Part shown: piece by piece, positions 1 to 10,390 of the stretch
How the letters are laid out: each line of letters begins with the position of its first letter
Position numbering within the stretch: the stretch's first letter is position 1
Assembly (NCBI GenBank): GCA_037447655.1
Contig: JBBHKE010003079.1
Coordinates: 75,333 to 102,553 of the forward strand
DNA length: 27,221 nt
From: Zygnema cylindricum
Lineage: Eukaryota; Streptophyta; Zygnematophyceae; Zygnematales; Zygnemataceae
Direction of reading: 5' to 3'
The notes under the pieces: generated by a model
What the model was told of the DNA's origin: nothing
Database searches by the model: none
Seen by the model: the letters and a program-made list of their open reading frames with translations, nothing else
Position numbers and translations under genes: made by a program

Positions 1-279
1 TCAGGAACGACTAGTTACTAACCGGCTCCATTTTGGACAACTTGCCTCACAATTGAGACCGGAACGATCAGGTTCCGCTACTACCTATTTATCACTTCAG
101 ATTCTCTTCTCATCTGTAGAAAATGAAACCTTTTTTAACACCTTTAATACTGACTAGAATAAGAACTCGCTAATTTTGCTTTAACCTCGTTACTGTAAAA
201 AGGTGATTTTAGAATATGTTTGATTTATTACAAAATCATCAATTCTCTATCATAATAATTTTTACCCCTCATCACCTTT
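1..279. other. AT-rich flank left of the retrotransposon
   Basis: No coding region or RNA gene is visible in these bases. They sit outside the proposed left LTR boundary. The boundary is itself uncertain by some tens of bases, because the left LTR appears to lack about 80 bases near its outer end. Confidence 0.5.
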
Positions 280-1153
280 TGTGATATTTTATTACCAATT
301 CGGTGCTCCCCTTCTCTGCTTTCGTCCACATAACTTTAGCGTGGTCTCTTCCCCTCGTGGCTTAACCATTATTTTATAGTGTTTTCCACTACTCCCCATT
401 TTTAATAATACTATCTCTTAACTACTAAAACATTATTTAGTTTGTATAAGATTTTAGTGGAAAAATGTCATTGCTCCAATTTCGTTTTAATCGCTCAAGA
501 ATAAGATCAGTCATAATTTCCACAATTTTTTCCAAAGTAAAAGATGTCTACTCTTCTCTTAGACTTCACTATTTATCCATCATCGCCTTGGACTAGCAAG
601 GCCAGAGTTAACACTCCGTTCAACAGGTTTTACCTCGGCCAATCATTGATCAGCAAGGACTCACCAATGCAAAAACGTGTAAAATCTCTAACTAACTACG
701 TAGCATTTACCAACCAATTAAACGCTACGTTTCACTGCATAACATTTACGTGCAAAAGTGCCCGCCAAACGAAACGTGACTTCGGACGAACGGCCGTTGC
801 AAATTTTGCACACAAAACTATTTACGAAATTCCAAGAAGTGAAAGTGACGTTTCGTACTAAAAATTGTACGAAACGAACCATCATGCGCACTAAACAACT
901 AAATGTTTCATTTGTACTTTATGAAACGTACACCTGAAATTTTGGCACTACTTTGACCCTTAGCCCGTTTCAATGATACCCACTCGTTAGTTTGACCTTG
1001 CGTTGTCACCTAAATACACCCATCGCTATATCTTTTGAATTAAAACTCCAAATCGCGCGATTATTTCGCGAATGTCTACCAAATTTATAACTTTATATTC
1101 CTAATTTTTAATTACCTATTTACAACCTAGTTCGATCGACTATTACTATTACA
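280..1153 (-). repeat. 3' LTR of the gypsy element
   Basis: This matches 6130-7084 from about position 310 to 1150. On the plus strand it begins TGTGATA and ends TTACA. It is shorter than the right copy because about 80 bases are missing just inside its left edge. On the element's own strand it is the downstream LTR. The interior beside it (1154-1180) is pyrimidine-rich on the plus strand, as expected for a decayed polypurine tract on the minus strand. Confidence 0.85.
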
Positions 1154-1364
1154 TCATCCATCTTTATTTTTCACTAACCTCAGTTAAAACACATTTCATT
1201 CTCAAGACGGGACTTCTATATTATTATCCCTCCAATACCTTTGTAACAACTCATAATTTTTATCCTCTAAAGTCAACTCATCTTATAGCCTTCCTAGATA
1301 ATGCACTTGGCAGAATATAGTATTGCAGACCTTGAACCGTTGACCAACCCAAATCTATTACCCA

Positions 1365-1697
1365 TCAGTGGACTTTAGGTTCTATAATTTTTGAGGAATC
1401 CAATTCCCATTCTCTATCAAATCCTCGAAGATTTGTTGGTTTCAATTGACTGATGTGTATCACTGGAGGAATTTTTGTTGAAGGCAAAAAAATTGATCTG
1501 GCAACAACAGACAATATCATCTCGATTACCATAAATAGTCTAATGTAGTTCGGAGCAAATTTCCCCATAGGATCCGATTGTCCTTGGATCTTGCACCTAT
1601 AATGAGTTGTAGATAACCAAACCTGGTCACTAACGCTTAGCACCCATTCACCCCGTTTGCGGTTAGCATTTAATTCGTGCCCTTTTTGTGCCTCCAC
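1365..1697 (-). pseudogene. Integrase C-terminal region of gypsy pol
   Basis: This open stretch of 110 codons matches the C-terminal part of plant gypsy integrases. It has a start resembling the NANRKR segment, a GEWVLSVSDQVWLST stretch (compare the GDxVxLST module), then a KFAPNY stretch and an IHISQLKP segment. A stop follows soon after, and I could not recognise a chromodomain downstream. It is a fragment of a broken polyprotein, not an independent gene. Confidence 0.8.
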
Positions 1698-1798
1698 TAA
1701 TGCATCACGGTAAGTTTTTGAAACTGATTCAATGTATTCCTAAAAACTCAGTTCCAAAACCTCTATTCTTTTGAGTGACTCTTGTCACTAAGACTAAT

Positions 1799-1936
1799 GC
1801 TTCTCTCGGTTGGTATCCGTATAAAAATTCAAATGGTGAGAATCGTGTACCAACATGTTTACATGAAATGCTTCTTTGGGTTAGTATCCGTATGCAACTT
1901 CAAATGGTGAGAATCCTGTACTAGCATATTTACATG
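1799..1936 (-). repeat. ~71-bp tandem duplication inside the integrase remnant
   Basis: The stretch beginning at 1799 recurs, with scattered changes, beginning at 1870. Both copies contain AATTCAAATGGTGAGAATC or a near match. The duplication lies in the integrase-coding region between the catalytic core and the C-terminal fragment, and would disrupt the protein. Confidence 0.7.
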
Positions 1937-2034
1937 ATTGTATGCAAATACCATTAATGGCAGTTTAGATTGCCATCTGTTCCGAACTCCCATTGTAAAC
2001 AGTCATAAGCAATTCCTCGAGTGTACGGTTCATC

Positions 2035-2330
2035 TTTCTGTATATCCATTTGTTTGAGGATGATAAGAGTTACTAATTTTAATTTATAGCCTAAATTTTG
2101 CTGCAATTCCTTCTAAATGCAGACGTAAATATAGAATCCCTATCACCGACTAAGGACAACGAGACTCCAAGGTGTCTAACCACGTTGTCAAAGTATAACT
2201 TTGCAATATCTACAACACAATGAGTAGGTTTGCAAGGGATAAAGATTGCCATTTTACATAACCTATCGACTACGGCCATGATACTAGCATTTTTTCTAGA
2301 TGTAGTTGGCAATCTGAGAATGAAATCCAT
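2035..2330 (-). pseudogene. Integrase catalytic core (DDE) of gypsy pol, frameshifted
   Basis: The minus strand from 2330 reads MDFILRLPTTS followed by AVVDRLCKMAIFIPCK, which is the start of the gypsy integrase core and carries the first catalytic Asp. The second Asp lies in the GDRDSIF segment. After a stop at 2091, the segment with the catalytic Glu (SYHPQTNGYTE) is still readable in another frame at about 2037-2075, followed by an NRTLEELL stretch in a third frame. The catalytic triad is therefore traceable, but the frame is broken at least twice. Confidence 0.88.
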
Positions 2331-2713
2331 ATTGACAGATTTCCATGGTGTTTTGGGGATATCTAAAGGTTTTAAGAGATTTGTAGGTTTTTGGTTACTA
2401 AGTTTACTCTTTGTAGGCGACTAAGAGTTTTATCTCGACCTAGATGTCCTAAATGCTTATGGGCTTTCTGTAAAAGTTGTTTTTTTAAGTCTCCCAATTA
2501 AGGAATGCATAATCTCTCCCATGTTCGCAAATAGAGTAAACCATCATCTAATCTAAAGTTTTCACACGCCTCTCATTCAACGAGTCAGAATTCCCTCTCG
2601 AAAGATTTTTGCAAATCACAGCAAAAAAAAAAAATTATCTTTATCAAAACCATTTCTAACAGCATCTAAAAATAATTCGTGCGAAACTATCACACTTACT
2701 TGAAAACATCTAC

Positions 2714-3113
2714 TTAAAGATCTGCCACTACATTTGATTTTATAGGAATATGCTTGACGTTAAATTTGAAATATGTCAATTTTTGCATCCACCTAACTTG
2801 TCTACCTATCATGGTCTGTGCATCACTTAATATTTGTAGATAAGAAAGTGTTATATTGTTACAATGTATTGTGAATTCTTTATTAGGAAAATAAAAACGC
2901 CATTTCACCAATGCATGAACAATTGCAAGTAATTCTTTTTTCCTGTGCGAGGTAGTTCTTTTCAGCATCATTGAATTTCCTAGACTCAAAAGCAATAAGA
3001 TAAAAATGTTTGCCGACTTTTTGACTTATGACTGCACATAGAATTTATCAAATGCATCTGTAGTGATCAAAACTTCAAACTCCCTAGCAGGATCGGGATA
3101 CACTAGTGTAGGG
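2714..3113 (-). pseudogene. RNase H domain of gypsy pol
   Basis: The minus strand shows a decayed start (the ITTDAFDKF stretch, about 3045-3070) and then an open run of 93 codons from 2995. This run contains RKKELLAIVHALVKWRFYF and a C-terminal segment ending KSNVVADL, both typical of the RT-linked RNase H domain. At least one stop separates the two halves. The position between the RT connection region and integrase is the expected one. Confidence 0.82.
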
Positions 3114-3115
3114 GC

Positions 3116-4184
3116 TTAGGTCAACTTCCCTTTTATTTTTTCGAAAGCTTTCTCATGATCGGCTCCCCACCCAAATGTCTCCTTCTTCCGTGGTAAATCC
3201 GCCAAAAGTGCGACAATCATACTCAAGTTCTTGATAAATTTGTTGTAACAAGTGGCATCCCAAAAATGATTAAATTTTTGTAACATTAGTGGGTTGCTTC
3301 CAATTTTGGATTGCAGTAATCTTGGATGAATCTGTTTTAACACCTTTGCGACTAACTATATGTCCCAAAAATAATTGTTCGCTTTTTAGAAAACTGGATT
3401 TTGACAATTTTCTATACAATTTTATTTCCCTTAACTTTTCTAACACTTTCCATAGATGAGTTTTATGTTGTTCTTTAGATTTACTATAGATTAAAATATC
3501 ATCTATAAATACTTGAACAAACTCATCTATATAATTTGAAAAGGTTTCGTCCATTAATAATTGGTTAGTGGACGGTGCATTCATTAAGCCAAATGGCATT
3601 ACTATCCATCCAAAATGACCAACCCTAGTTCTAAACGCAGTTTTATCAACATCCTCCATTCTAATTGAATTGAAACCACTACGCAGATCAGTTAAAAAAA
3701 ATACTTTAACACCTTTTAAATGATCTATCAAATCAGAAATTAAATGTAACGGATACTTGACCTTCACCGTAATCTTGTTCAGACTAGGATAATCGACATA
3801 CATTCTCAAAGTTCAGTCCTTCTTTTTGACGAAATAAAATAGTGCCCTGTACGGTGATTTGCTGGGCTAGATATGTTCTTTCTCCAAAAGCTCTTTGATT
3901 TGTTTCTTTAACTCCGACTCCCGAAAAAAATTGTGCTTATAAATTATTGTGACAAAATGATTACATCCAAGTTCAAAGTTAATAACATGTTCTACATCTC
4001 GAGAAGGTGGCATCTCTGAAGGTAACTCACTTAGGAAAACATCTCGAAATTCAAATATCAAATTTTTAGCAGCAACATCAGATATATTAATGTCAGTTAC
4101 AAAATCAAATTTTTGATATTCAAGATTTTTGGTGGTGTCTAATTTAGGAATAACGTCAACTTTAGTGTTTTCTCCCCCTTTCAT
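3116..4184 (-). pseudogene. Reverse transcriptase of gypsy pol, with in-frame stops
   Basis: The minus strand holds the N-terminal RT segment (3867-4184, containing FRDVFLSELPSEMPP and ending LLEKEHI) and the palm and fingers (3270-3809). Motifs include MRMYVDYPSLNKI, TDLRSGFNSIRM, VMPFGLMNAPS, the catalytic FIDDILIYSK and FLGHIVS. The connection region follows at 3116-3343 in a shifted frame. A stop follows EKEHI, and another stands just before TLRMYVDY where a Gly is usual. The catalytic Asp pair is retained in FIDD, but the enzyme cannot be made as one chain. Confidence 0.93.
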
Positions 4185-4329
4185 CAGTAACTGCTTTAGT
4201 TACTAAAAACAAGAAAGCATGATTTGTTTTATCGTTTAAAGGCTTTTTAAATTGTTTAGCAGAAGTCAAACCTTTCACTCCCAATTTGGTTATATTATTT
4301 ATATGATTGTTATGCAACTTCTTTGAAGG

Positions 4330-4740
4330 TAATGTTTGCAAAACCTTCCAACCATTTTGAGACTTCACTCTCGAGGTGTATATTTTCCCAATTAATTTGA
4401 GAGTTATGTTCTGTTAACCAGGTCTTTCCCACTGTTAGCTCCGCACTACCAAAATTCATTATTTGACACAACTTTTATTTTATGACTTTTGATATCAACT
4501 TCTATTGTGTCAGTTTGTAAATCTAATGCGGACTTATTCCCATTTGCCACCTAAACATGCAAATGTTTTCCCTTATGACTATAGGGATTTTAATTTCCTC
4601 TACAAACTTATGTGAAATAAAATCATGTGTAGGACCTAAATCTACCATAACTCTCAATGGTTTCCCATCCACTAAAGACTCCAATCTAATCAAACTGTGT
4701 CTGGTGACTTTGTTACTTAACTATCGCAACATAGAAATGT
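4330..4740 (-). pseudogene. Aspartic protease remnant of gypsy pol, active site altered
   Basis: The minus strand reads RVMVDLGPTHDFISHKF at about 4600-4660. This aligns with the retropepsin active-site region, where D-S/T-G is normally followed by A-T and then FIS. The middle residue is Leu here, giving DLG, and the next Ala is Pro, so catalysis is unlikely. A stop follows, and the C-terminal half (GKTWLTEHNSQINWEN, about 4380-4430) is readable only after frame changes. Confidence 0.75.
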
Positions 4741-4879
4741 TGGTAAGAGTTTCATCAGAATGATTGTTTAAACTATGGAGTGTACATCATAATAGATTCA
4801 ACTATCTTAACTTTTTATTCATTGGCTTGCCCTCCAGAGGTAACTCATTAACCTCAGGATCTGGTCGACTCAATTGAAG

Positions 4880-5345
4880 ACTTTCAGCTAGTCTTTTCCG
4901 TTTCCCACCTCTCCATAGTTATAACAATTAATTTTTTTCAATTGTGCACACTCAAATGCCCTATGACCTCTTTTATGACAGATACTGCATGTGGAAATGC
5001 TAAGATTTGTTTTTCTGAGCATTCATACTTGGTTTAAGACTCTTAACACATCCCCCTCTATTAAAATTTGTGTCATGCATTAACTCTTTGTCCACCTCTC
5101 CGATTTTCCCTAAAACCATCATTTCTCTTACTAGTGTCATTTTTTTGGTTATTAACATTATTTTTGGTGTGAATTAAATTGATTAGCTCATCCAATTTTT
5201 AATTTGAAACATTCACATTTTCCTTAACATCCTTGAATTCACTCTTCATTTCAGAAACTGTTTCATCCACAACAACAACATGGTTATTAAATCTTTTGAC
5301 CAATTTCACAATACGTTTCTTCAAAACATTCAAAGCATTTTCCAT
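4880..5345 (-). pseudogene. Gag remnant with one intact and one broken zinc knuckle
   Basis: A minus-strand ATG at 5345 opens a charged, probably coiled-coil stretch (MENALNVLKKRIVKLVKRF) that stops at about 5199. After further stops and a frame change, positions 4948-4989 encode CSICHKRGHRAFEC, a complete CX2CX4HX4C knuckle. The second knuckle just downstream reads CYNYGEVGN and has lost one Cys and the His. I see no retrotransposon capsid-like domain between the coiled coil and the knuckles, so much of gag seems to be missing. Confidence 0.72.
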
Positions 5346-6114
5346 TTCACGTTTTCATGCAGAATTTGCGATTAACACACAATGAAATCAAACTAGATGA
5401 AAGATAAAATATAATTTCCCAAATAAAATTGCTGCAAATATGAAGTTCTCAAATTGCTTCAATCCAAGACTTCTTCTCCCTCAAAGATTTTAGGAAAACA
5501 TTGAAAGTAAGTTAGTGCAAATTCAATTTTTAAATTTCTCAAACATTGAAATAGAAAGGTAAGAATTTCCCCATAAATTTTGCAACAATAAAATTGAAAG
5601 CTCTCAAAGGTAAGATTGAACCACAAATTAACCGCAAAATTGAAAACGATCAAAGATAACAATTTATGGTTGAAATTTTTTGAGTCATTTCTGGACTCTT
5701 TTGCTCTTGAAGAAGTAAAGTACTCCACTTTCCTTGTCCTCCATTAGCAAATTTCTCATTTCTCACTATATCAGGATCAGGATCAGGATTTACTCTCTAA
5801 TCCTCAGATCCTCACCCTTCATGGCTTGAAGCCCTTCCTCTACACTTGATTTATTGCTAGGAGAATACAAGTTTGTTTGGCCTCTAGGTAATTGGAGTGA
5901 GCTTCACCAGTTGTTATCCTGCCCACCCCGCTTGAGTCTTTAAGACCTAAGCAAGCCCCACATCTAACCAGCGGCCGCTGGCAGTGTGGTCACTTAGTTT
6001 CCCTCTAATCCCCTATGTGTCACATTCTGGTTCCACCGACACAAGTCAGAGCACCCTCACCGGTGACGGTAGTTGATTTTCGGGTGAGCAAGCTTCTCTT
6101 TAGTTACTAACCAA
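5346..6114 (-). other. Untranslated leader of the gypsy element
   Basis: This stretch lies between the primer-binding site and the gag remnant. It has no recognisable domain in any frame. It contains a short ATCAGG direct repeat near 5770-5790 and a GCGGCCGC site near 5970. It could include a strongly decayed 5' part of gag. Confidence 0.5.
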
Positions 6115-6127
6115 ATCTTTGATACCA
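6115..6127 (-). promoter_or_regulatory. Primer-binding site, initiator tRNA-Met type
   Basis: The reverse complement reads TGGTATCAAAGAT. This is close to the complement of the 3' end of plant initiator tRNA-Met (TGGTATCAGAGC), with two mismatches in the first twelve bases. It lies two bases inside the right LTR, as expected for a 5' LTR on the minus strand. It fixes both the orientation of the element and the inner edge of the right LTR at 6130. Confidence 0.82.
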
Positions 6128-6129
6128 TA

Positions 6130-7084
6130 TGTGATAGGATTTCCTACCTCTGCAATCAATTTCAACCACAGATTCCACAGATTGGAAAATTACACATTCA
6201 CATTGGAAAGCACTCTCATAAGGATAAACTTTAAATTAGTAGAAGCTTCTGTCCATATAACATTAGCTTGGTCTCTTGCCCTCGTGGCTCAACCTTTTTT
6301 TAAGAGTGTTTTCCACTACTCTCCACTCTTAATAATTTTATCTCTTAACTAATAAACACTATTTAGTTTGTAAGAGATTTCAGTGCAAAAATGCCATTGC
6401 TTATATTTGGTTTTAATCGCTCGTACCAAAATTAGTCAGAATTTCCACAAAATTTTCCAAATAAAAAGATATCTACTCTTCTCTTAGACTTCACTATTTA
6501 TCTATCATCGCCGTGGACTAGCCAGGCCAGAGTGAACGCTCCGTTCAACAGGTTTTACCTGGGCCAATCATTGATCAGCAAGGACTCAGACTAACCAATG
6601 CAAAAATGTGTGAAATCTCTTCCTAACTACGTAGCATTTACCAACCAATCAAACGCTATGTTTCACTACATAACATTTACTTGCAAAAGTGCGCGCCAAA
6701 CGAAACAGGACTTCGCACGAACGTGCGTTGCAAATTTTGTACGCGAAACTACCTTCGAAATTCCATTAAGTGAAAGTGATGTTTCGTACTAAAAATTGTA
6801 CGAAGTGAACAATCGTGCACACTAAACAACTAAATGTTTCATTAGTACTTTATGAAACGTACACGTGTAATTTCGGTTCTAATTTGAACCTTAACCCGTT
6901 TCAATAAAACCCACTTGTTAGTTTGACTCCGCGTTGTCACCAAAATACACTCATCGCTATATCTTTTGAATTAAAACTCCAAATCGCGCTATTCTTTCGC
7001 GAACGTCTACCAAATTTATAACTTTTTATCTTTAACTTTTAAATACCCATTTAAAACCAAGTTTGATACACTATTACTGTTAAA
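6130..7084 (-). repeat. 5' LTR of the gypsy element
   Basis: This copy is aligned with 280-1153. It begins TGTGATAGG next to the primer-binding site. It keeps about 80 bases near that edge that the other copy lacks. Similarity stops at about 7084, where the left copy also ends. As the 5' LTR it would have carried the element's promoter on the minus strand, though I could not place a TATA box with confidence. Confidence 0.87.
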
Positions 7085-8886
7085 ATTCTCCTATAATGTT
7101 GTTCGTGGATTGGTAAAAAAAATAACCGATCTTGTTAATCATAGTAAGTTTTGTTATATCATACATTTAAAAAATAAAAAGATTTATAATTAACATATTG
7201 CTTGTGGGGAGTTGCTTACTTAAGTATATGAACCCCATAATACATATCCACGATATTTTGACGAAAATGGATGGTCACACAGAATCGTCAATCGAATAAT
7301 AAAAACATATTTAACACATTTTGTAATGCCCATTTTTATGATTGTGGTCACTTTTACATTATTTTGATTTCTAATTGCGAATGTCAACGAAAACTTAATA
7401 AACTTATATCGTTCGAGTTTAATGTTCGAAACATGTTATAAACATATTACAATTATTTTGCGAATACAGACACATTTAAATGTGGCTTGCTTATAATATT
7501 ATCATTAGTACCATTAGTTTGAACATTAAAAATGTATGAAAAAATGATAAATAAATATGCAAAGTATGAACAAAAAATCGTTTTTGTTCGAGTATTTTTA
7601 TATAATAATCAATGCCTTCAAGCCAAACACTTAAATTTTGTTACTACAAATTCTTTATTTATACCATATATCATTAATTATTTTAGCGTACGGTGCTCTT
7701 GTGCCGATCATGTTATCAATATAGTTAACAAGTTATGTTACCTTTAACCAACGTAATAGAATAAAGATTTGTCGACTAACGTGCTCATTACACTTTTTGT
7801 TTTAATATAGCTTAATGTTTCGTTGATTTATCATGCTATAAGTTTTGTAGTATTGAAAACTGATAATTATCTCTTTCATATATTATAATGTTGGTGGAAA
7901 ACATATAACCATTTTAACTTTAGTTAATTGAACTTAGCCTCACAAGTGTAACCCTTTGGAATTTGTTGTTCATCGCCTTCCTTAGTTTATAAAGTAGAAA
8001 TCTTCGCACTTCTTTTTGTAAACTTTATAGTTTGGTGAAGCATAATTTATTATCCTTCTTATAATGTATCTAATTTTCAACATTCGAAGGTTGTAGTTTG
8101 CGAATTGAACATTGATTAATTTACTTCTAGTTGTTTTTTTATGCAAATAATAGAACGCATAGTTTTTATAGTATACAACCATAGTTATTATGATTTTTTA
8201 GTTTCCTAAAAAGTTTGAATTCAACCTTTTCAAATATAAACGTTTAGCATTTTAATTTACTTTATATGATTTATTCCACATAATACCGATACCAACTTAG
8301 CTCAAATAGAAAAAGGTAATTGTGAATCAGTTGCCGTTATTATTTCAACCAAGTCATAAAGTTTGTCGCTCATACAAACTATTATCCAACTTATATAACT
8401 ACAATGCAGTTTTTGGGTGTACAACTTGAAACCCTCAACAAGCTTAAAGAACGTGACACATGTACACGTTGAAGTTAATGGAGCAAATGAAGGATTTACT
8501 TCATAGTGGAACTATTTTTCTCATTATTGTCGAATGCACTTTAGCCCACACCTTTGTTAATATAACAACCATCGGGGTTGAACAAATAAAACAAATGGTT
8601 TATAAATAATATTTGAAAATTCGATCTAACTTTTCCATTCATATATAAGCTTGAATAAAAACGTATACAAGTCCGTATAAATGATTTTTAAAAATGCGAA
8701 GCGGGCTGCCCTGTTGAGACCGTTCGATATGGAAAAGCGGGAGTTTGACGATTTTTATTTTATAAGTCTCAATTATTCAACGCTAATAGAGCTGTACTGT
8801 GTACTGTATCGCTTTGTAAGTGTATAGTTGACCATCCATATGGTGTGTGCCTGTGTGGTAAAGGTCACAAACGGTCAATATTTGAG
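7085..8886. other. AT-rich intergenic DNA without recognised genes
   Basis: About 1.8 kb separate the gypsy LTR from the DNA transposon. Only short, low-complexity open frames of fewer than about 75 codons occur, with no family resemblance. The last eight bases (8879-8886, TATTTGAG) are one copy of the transposon target-site duplication. Confidence 0.6.
8879..8886. repeat. Target-site duplication, left copy
   Basis: TATTTGAG lies immediately before the left inverted repeat and is repeated exactly at 10721-10728, immediately after the right one. The ninth base on either side does not match, so the duplication is 8 bp. Confidence 0.9.
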
Positions 8887-9215
8887 GGGAATTGCTAATC
8901 GCTGAGACGATTTTTGCTGCCCGCAGGTAGTTGTCAGAAATTGTACATTTGAAGTACAGTTTCGTACAAGCTACGTACCTTTAAGTTTAGATTTGACGGT
9001 CAATCCGTCGAACAACTTTGACTGGCGAAATATTGTAGCGGCGGTTAAAAAACTGTCGCGCTTGCGAACGTCATCCGTCATGAAAAAAAAAACAATTCAC
9101 ACGGCCAAGGCAGGTTTACTGCACTAAAACTGAGGCAGCCACATATAAATAAAATGGCTGCGCGCTGGTAGTTACTCACTTCTCGTGAGCTCCACTGTGA
9201 AAGCACACACCGACA
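8887..9215 (+). repeat. Left terminal inverted repeat
   Basis: The sequence reads inward from GGGAATTGCTAATCGC and ends in CACACACCGACA. Its inverse partner is 10391-10720. A TATA-like TATAAATA (9144-9151) near its inner end points into the element. Confidence 0.93.
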
Positions 9216-9223
9216 ATGTGAAT

Positions 9224-9329
9224 CAATGTGAAGTACTTATTCAATGTTATAATGTTGATTCGTAAATAGTGTGGCACAATCAATGTGAAGTACGTTTCCA
9301 ATTTAAAAATGTTGATTCGTAAATAGTGG
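9224..9329. repeat. 57-bp tandem duplication next to the left inverted repeat
   Basis: CAATGTGAAGTAC begins at 9224 and again at 9281. Both copies later share GTTGATTCGTAAATAGTG. The second copy has several substitutions. It lies inside the element and is absent beside the right inverted repeat. Confidence 0.8.
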
Positions 9330-10091
9330 CTTCATAGTTCAAAAATAGGTGATCGTACGCCCATACAATATGTCTATTGTACGCAGAACATACAATATGC
9401 CATTAAGACCCATATTGTATTGGCCGCAAAATGAAATAAAATAGGAACAGGGTTGGGTTGCACATCGTTTGATAGAGAATTAAATGACATGTCTAAATTT
9501 TGAAAAAAAATCGGACAAAAAAATATATTTTTGTGAGTTTTGAGGGACTTTTTATTTAAACCGTCAGATTTGGACGATCGGACGGTCGCTGATCAAAGTA
9601 GGCGATTTAAAAAGATCACATGAAAAGCCCATAACACAACTTATGAAAGGACAATCTGTCATATTAGCGTATGCAATTTTGAGGGCCACACTAAATAAAG
9701 CCTCAAATTGACCAACCAGGCAGTATGGGACGATAAAAAAAAATACCACACTGCCAACAAAATTTCCAAAACCTACGGACCAACCCCGTTGGTGGCTGCA
9801 AAACAACTTTCCGAAAAAGCTATGAACTGTCCGTACTCTCTCTCGTCGCACCCTCACCGCGCTCCACCGCGCTCATTTTAACTCCATTGCAATTACTTCG
9901 AAATTTTGTTTGATTGCCCGTCCGCCTTTTTTTTTTTCCCGGTTTTTTTTCCCACGTAATGTCATCCTACGCCGTGTCACTTCGCTAAAAAAAATCGTCC
10001 GGCGGCGTGCGCTGTACTTTGATCTTACGTCAGATTCAGACGTTTGTACAGGAGTGTGCACGACGCACACACATACAGTATGCTTGCGAGA

Positions 10092-10160
10092 GTTTTGTGC
10101 AAAGTTTTTTGCAAAGTTTTGTGCAAAGTTTTTTGCAAAGTTTTGTGCAAAGTTTTGTGC
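10092..10160. repeat. 12-bp tandem array, six copies
   Basis: The unit GTTTTGTGCAAA is repeated six times with a GTG/TTG alternation (the last copy is incomplete). Because 12 is a multiple of three, the array stays open in several frames on both strands and produces overlapping repetitive frames (9873-10310 minus, 9910-10430 plus). I regard those as by-products and not as genes. Confidence 0.85.
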
Positions 10161-10390
10161 GCCTACCAAAGGCCTACCATAAAAAAGCCTATGAGTGGCT
10201 TCATTTGGTCGCGCGTGACGACGCGTCATTTTAGTTTCATTGATATTTATACGCGGGTACGCTTTTATATTTTGTACGAAATTTATTTCGTTTCGTGCGA
10301 ATTTATACATGTCGTACGTCGTCCTTTAATTTGTGTCCAAGTTCAGCGTAACGGTTCGCGATTAGATTCCATTTTTGCGGCTAAGTCAAA

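Larger units (their letters stand above)
280..7084 (-). mobile_element. Degraded Ty3/gypsy-type LTR retrotransposon, minus strand
   Basis: Two direct repeats (280-1153 and 6130-7084) flank about 5 kb that read on the minus strand in the order primer-binding site, zinc-knuckle gag remnant, protease, reverse transcriptase, RNase H, integrase. Integrase lies after RNase H, which defines the gypsy (Metaviridae) order rather than copia. The reading frames are broken by stops and frameshifts, so no complete polyprotein remains. A hand comparison of the LTR interiors (about 700-1040 against 6630-6970) gives about 11% difference, mostly transitions, which points to an old, methylated insertion. No convincing target-site duplication was found. 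Outer boundaries rest on a shared TGTGATA start and a weakly conserved end, so they are approximate. Confidence 0.9.

Noticed and set aside
11-23. CTAGTTACTAACC near the window start, similar to TTAGTTACTAACC at 6100-6112 next to the primer-binding site
   Set aside because: Only about twelve bases match and the flanks do not align, so it is no evidence for a second element.
544-861. 105-codon plus-strand frame in the left LTR with a related 64-codon frame in the right LTR (6598-6792)
   Set aside because: The similarity is explained by the LTRs being duplicates. The frame is on the opposite strand to the element's genes, and the right copy is shorter.
1154-1364. Possible chromodomain after the integrase C-terminus
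   Set aside because: Minus-strand frames contain a few aromatic residues in suggestive places (a QGLQYY stretch) but also several stops, and the core pattern is not readable.
270-7090. 5-bp target-site duplication of the gypsy element
   Set aside because: CCTTT before the left LTR and ATTCT after the right LTR do not match, and small boundary shifts did not help.
9564-9857. 97-codon minus-strand frame inside the transposon, possible captured gene fragment
   Set aside because: No similarity to a known plant protein was recognised and no intron remnant was seen. A captured fragment cannot be excluded without a database search.
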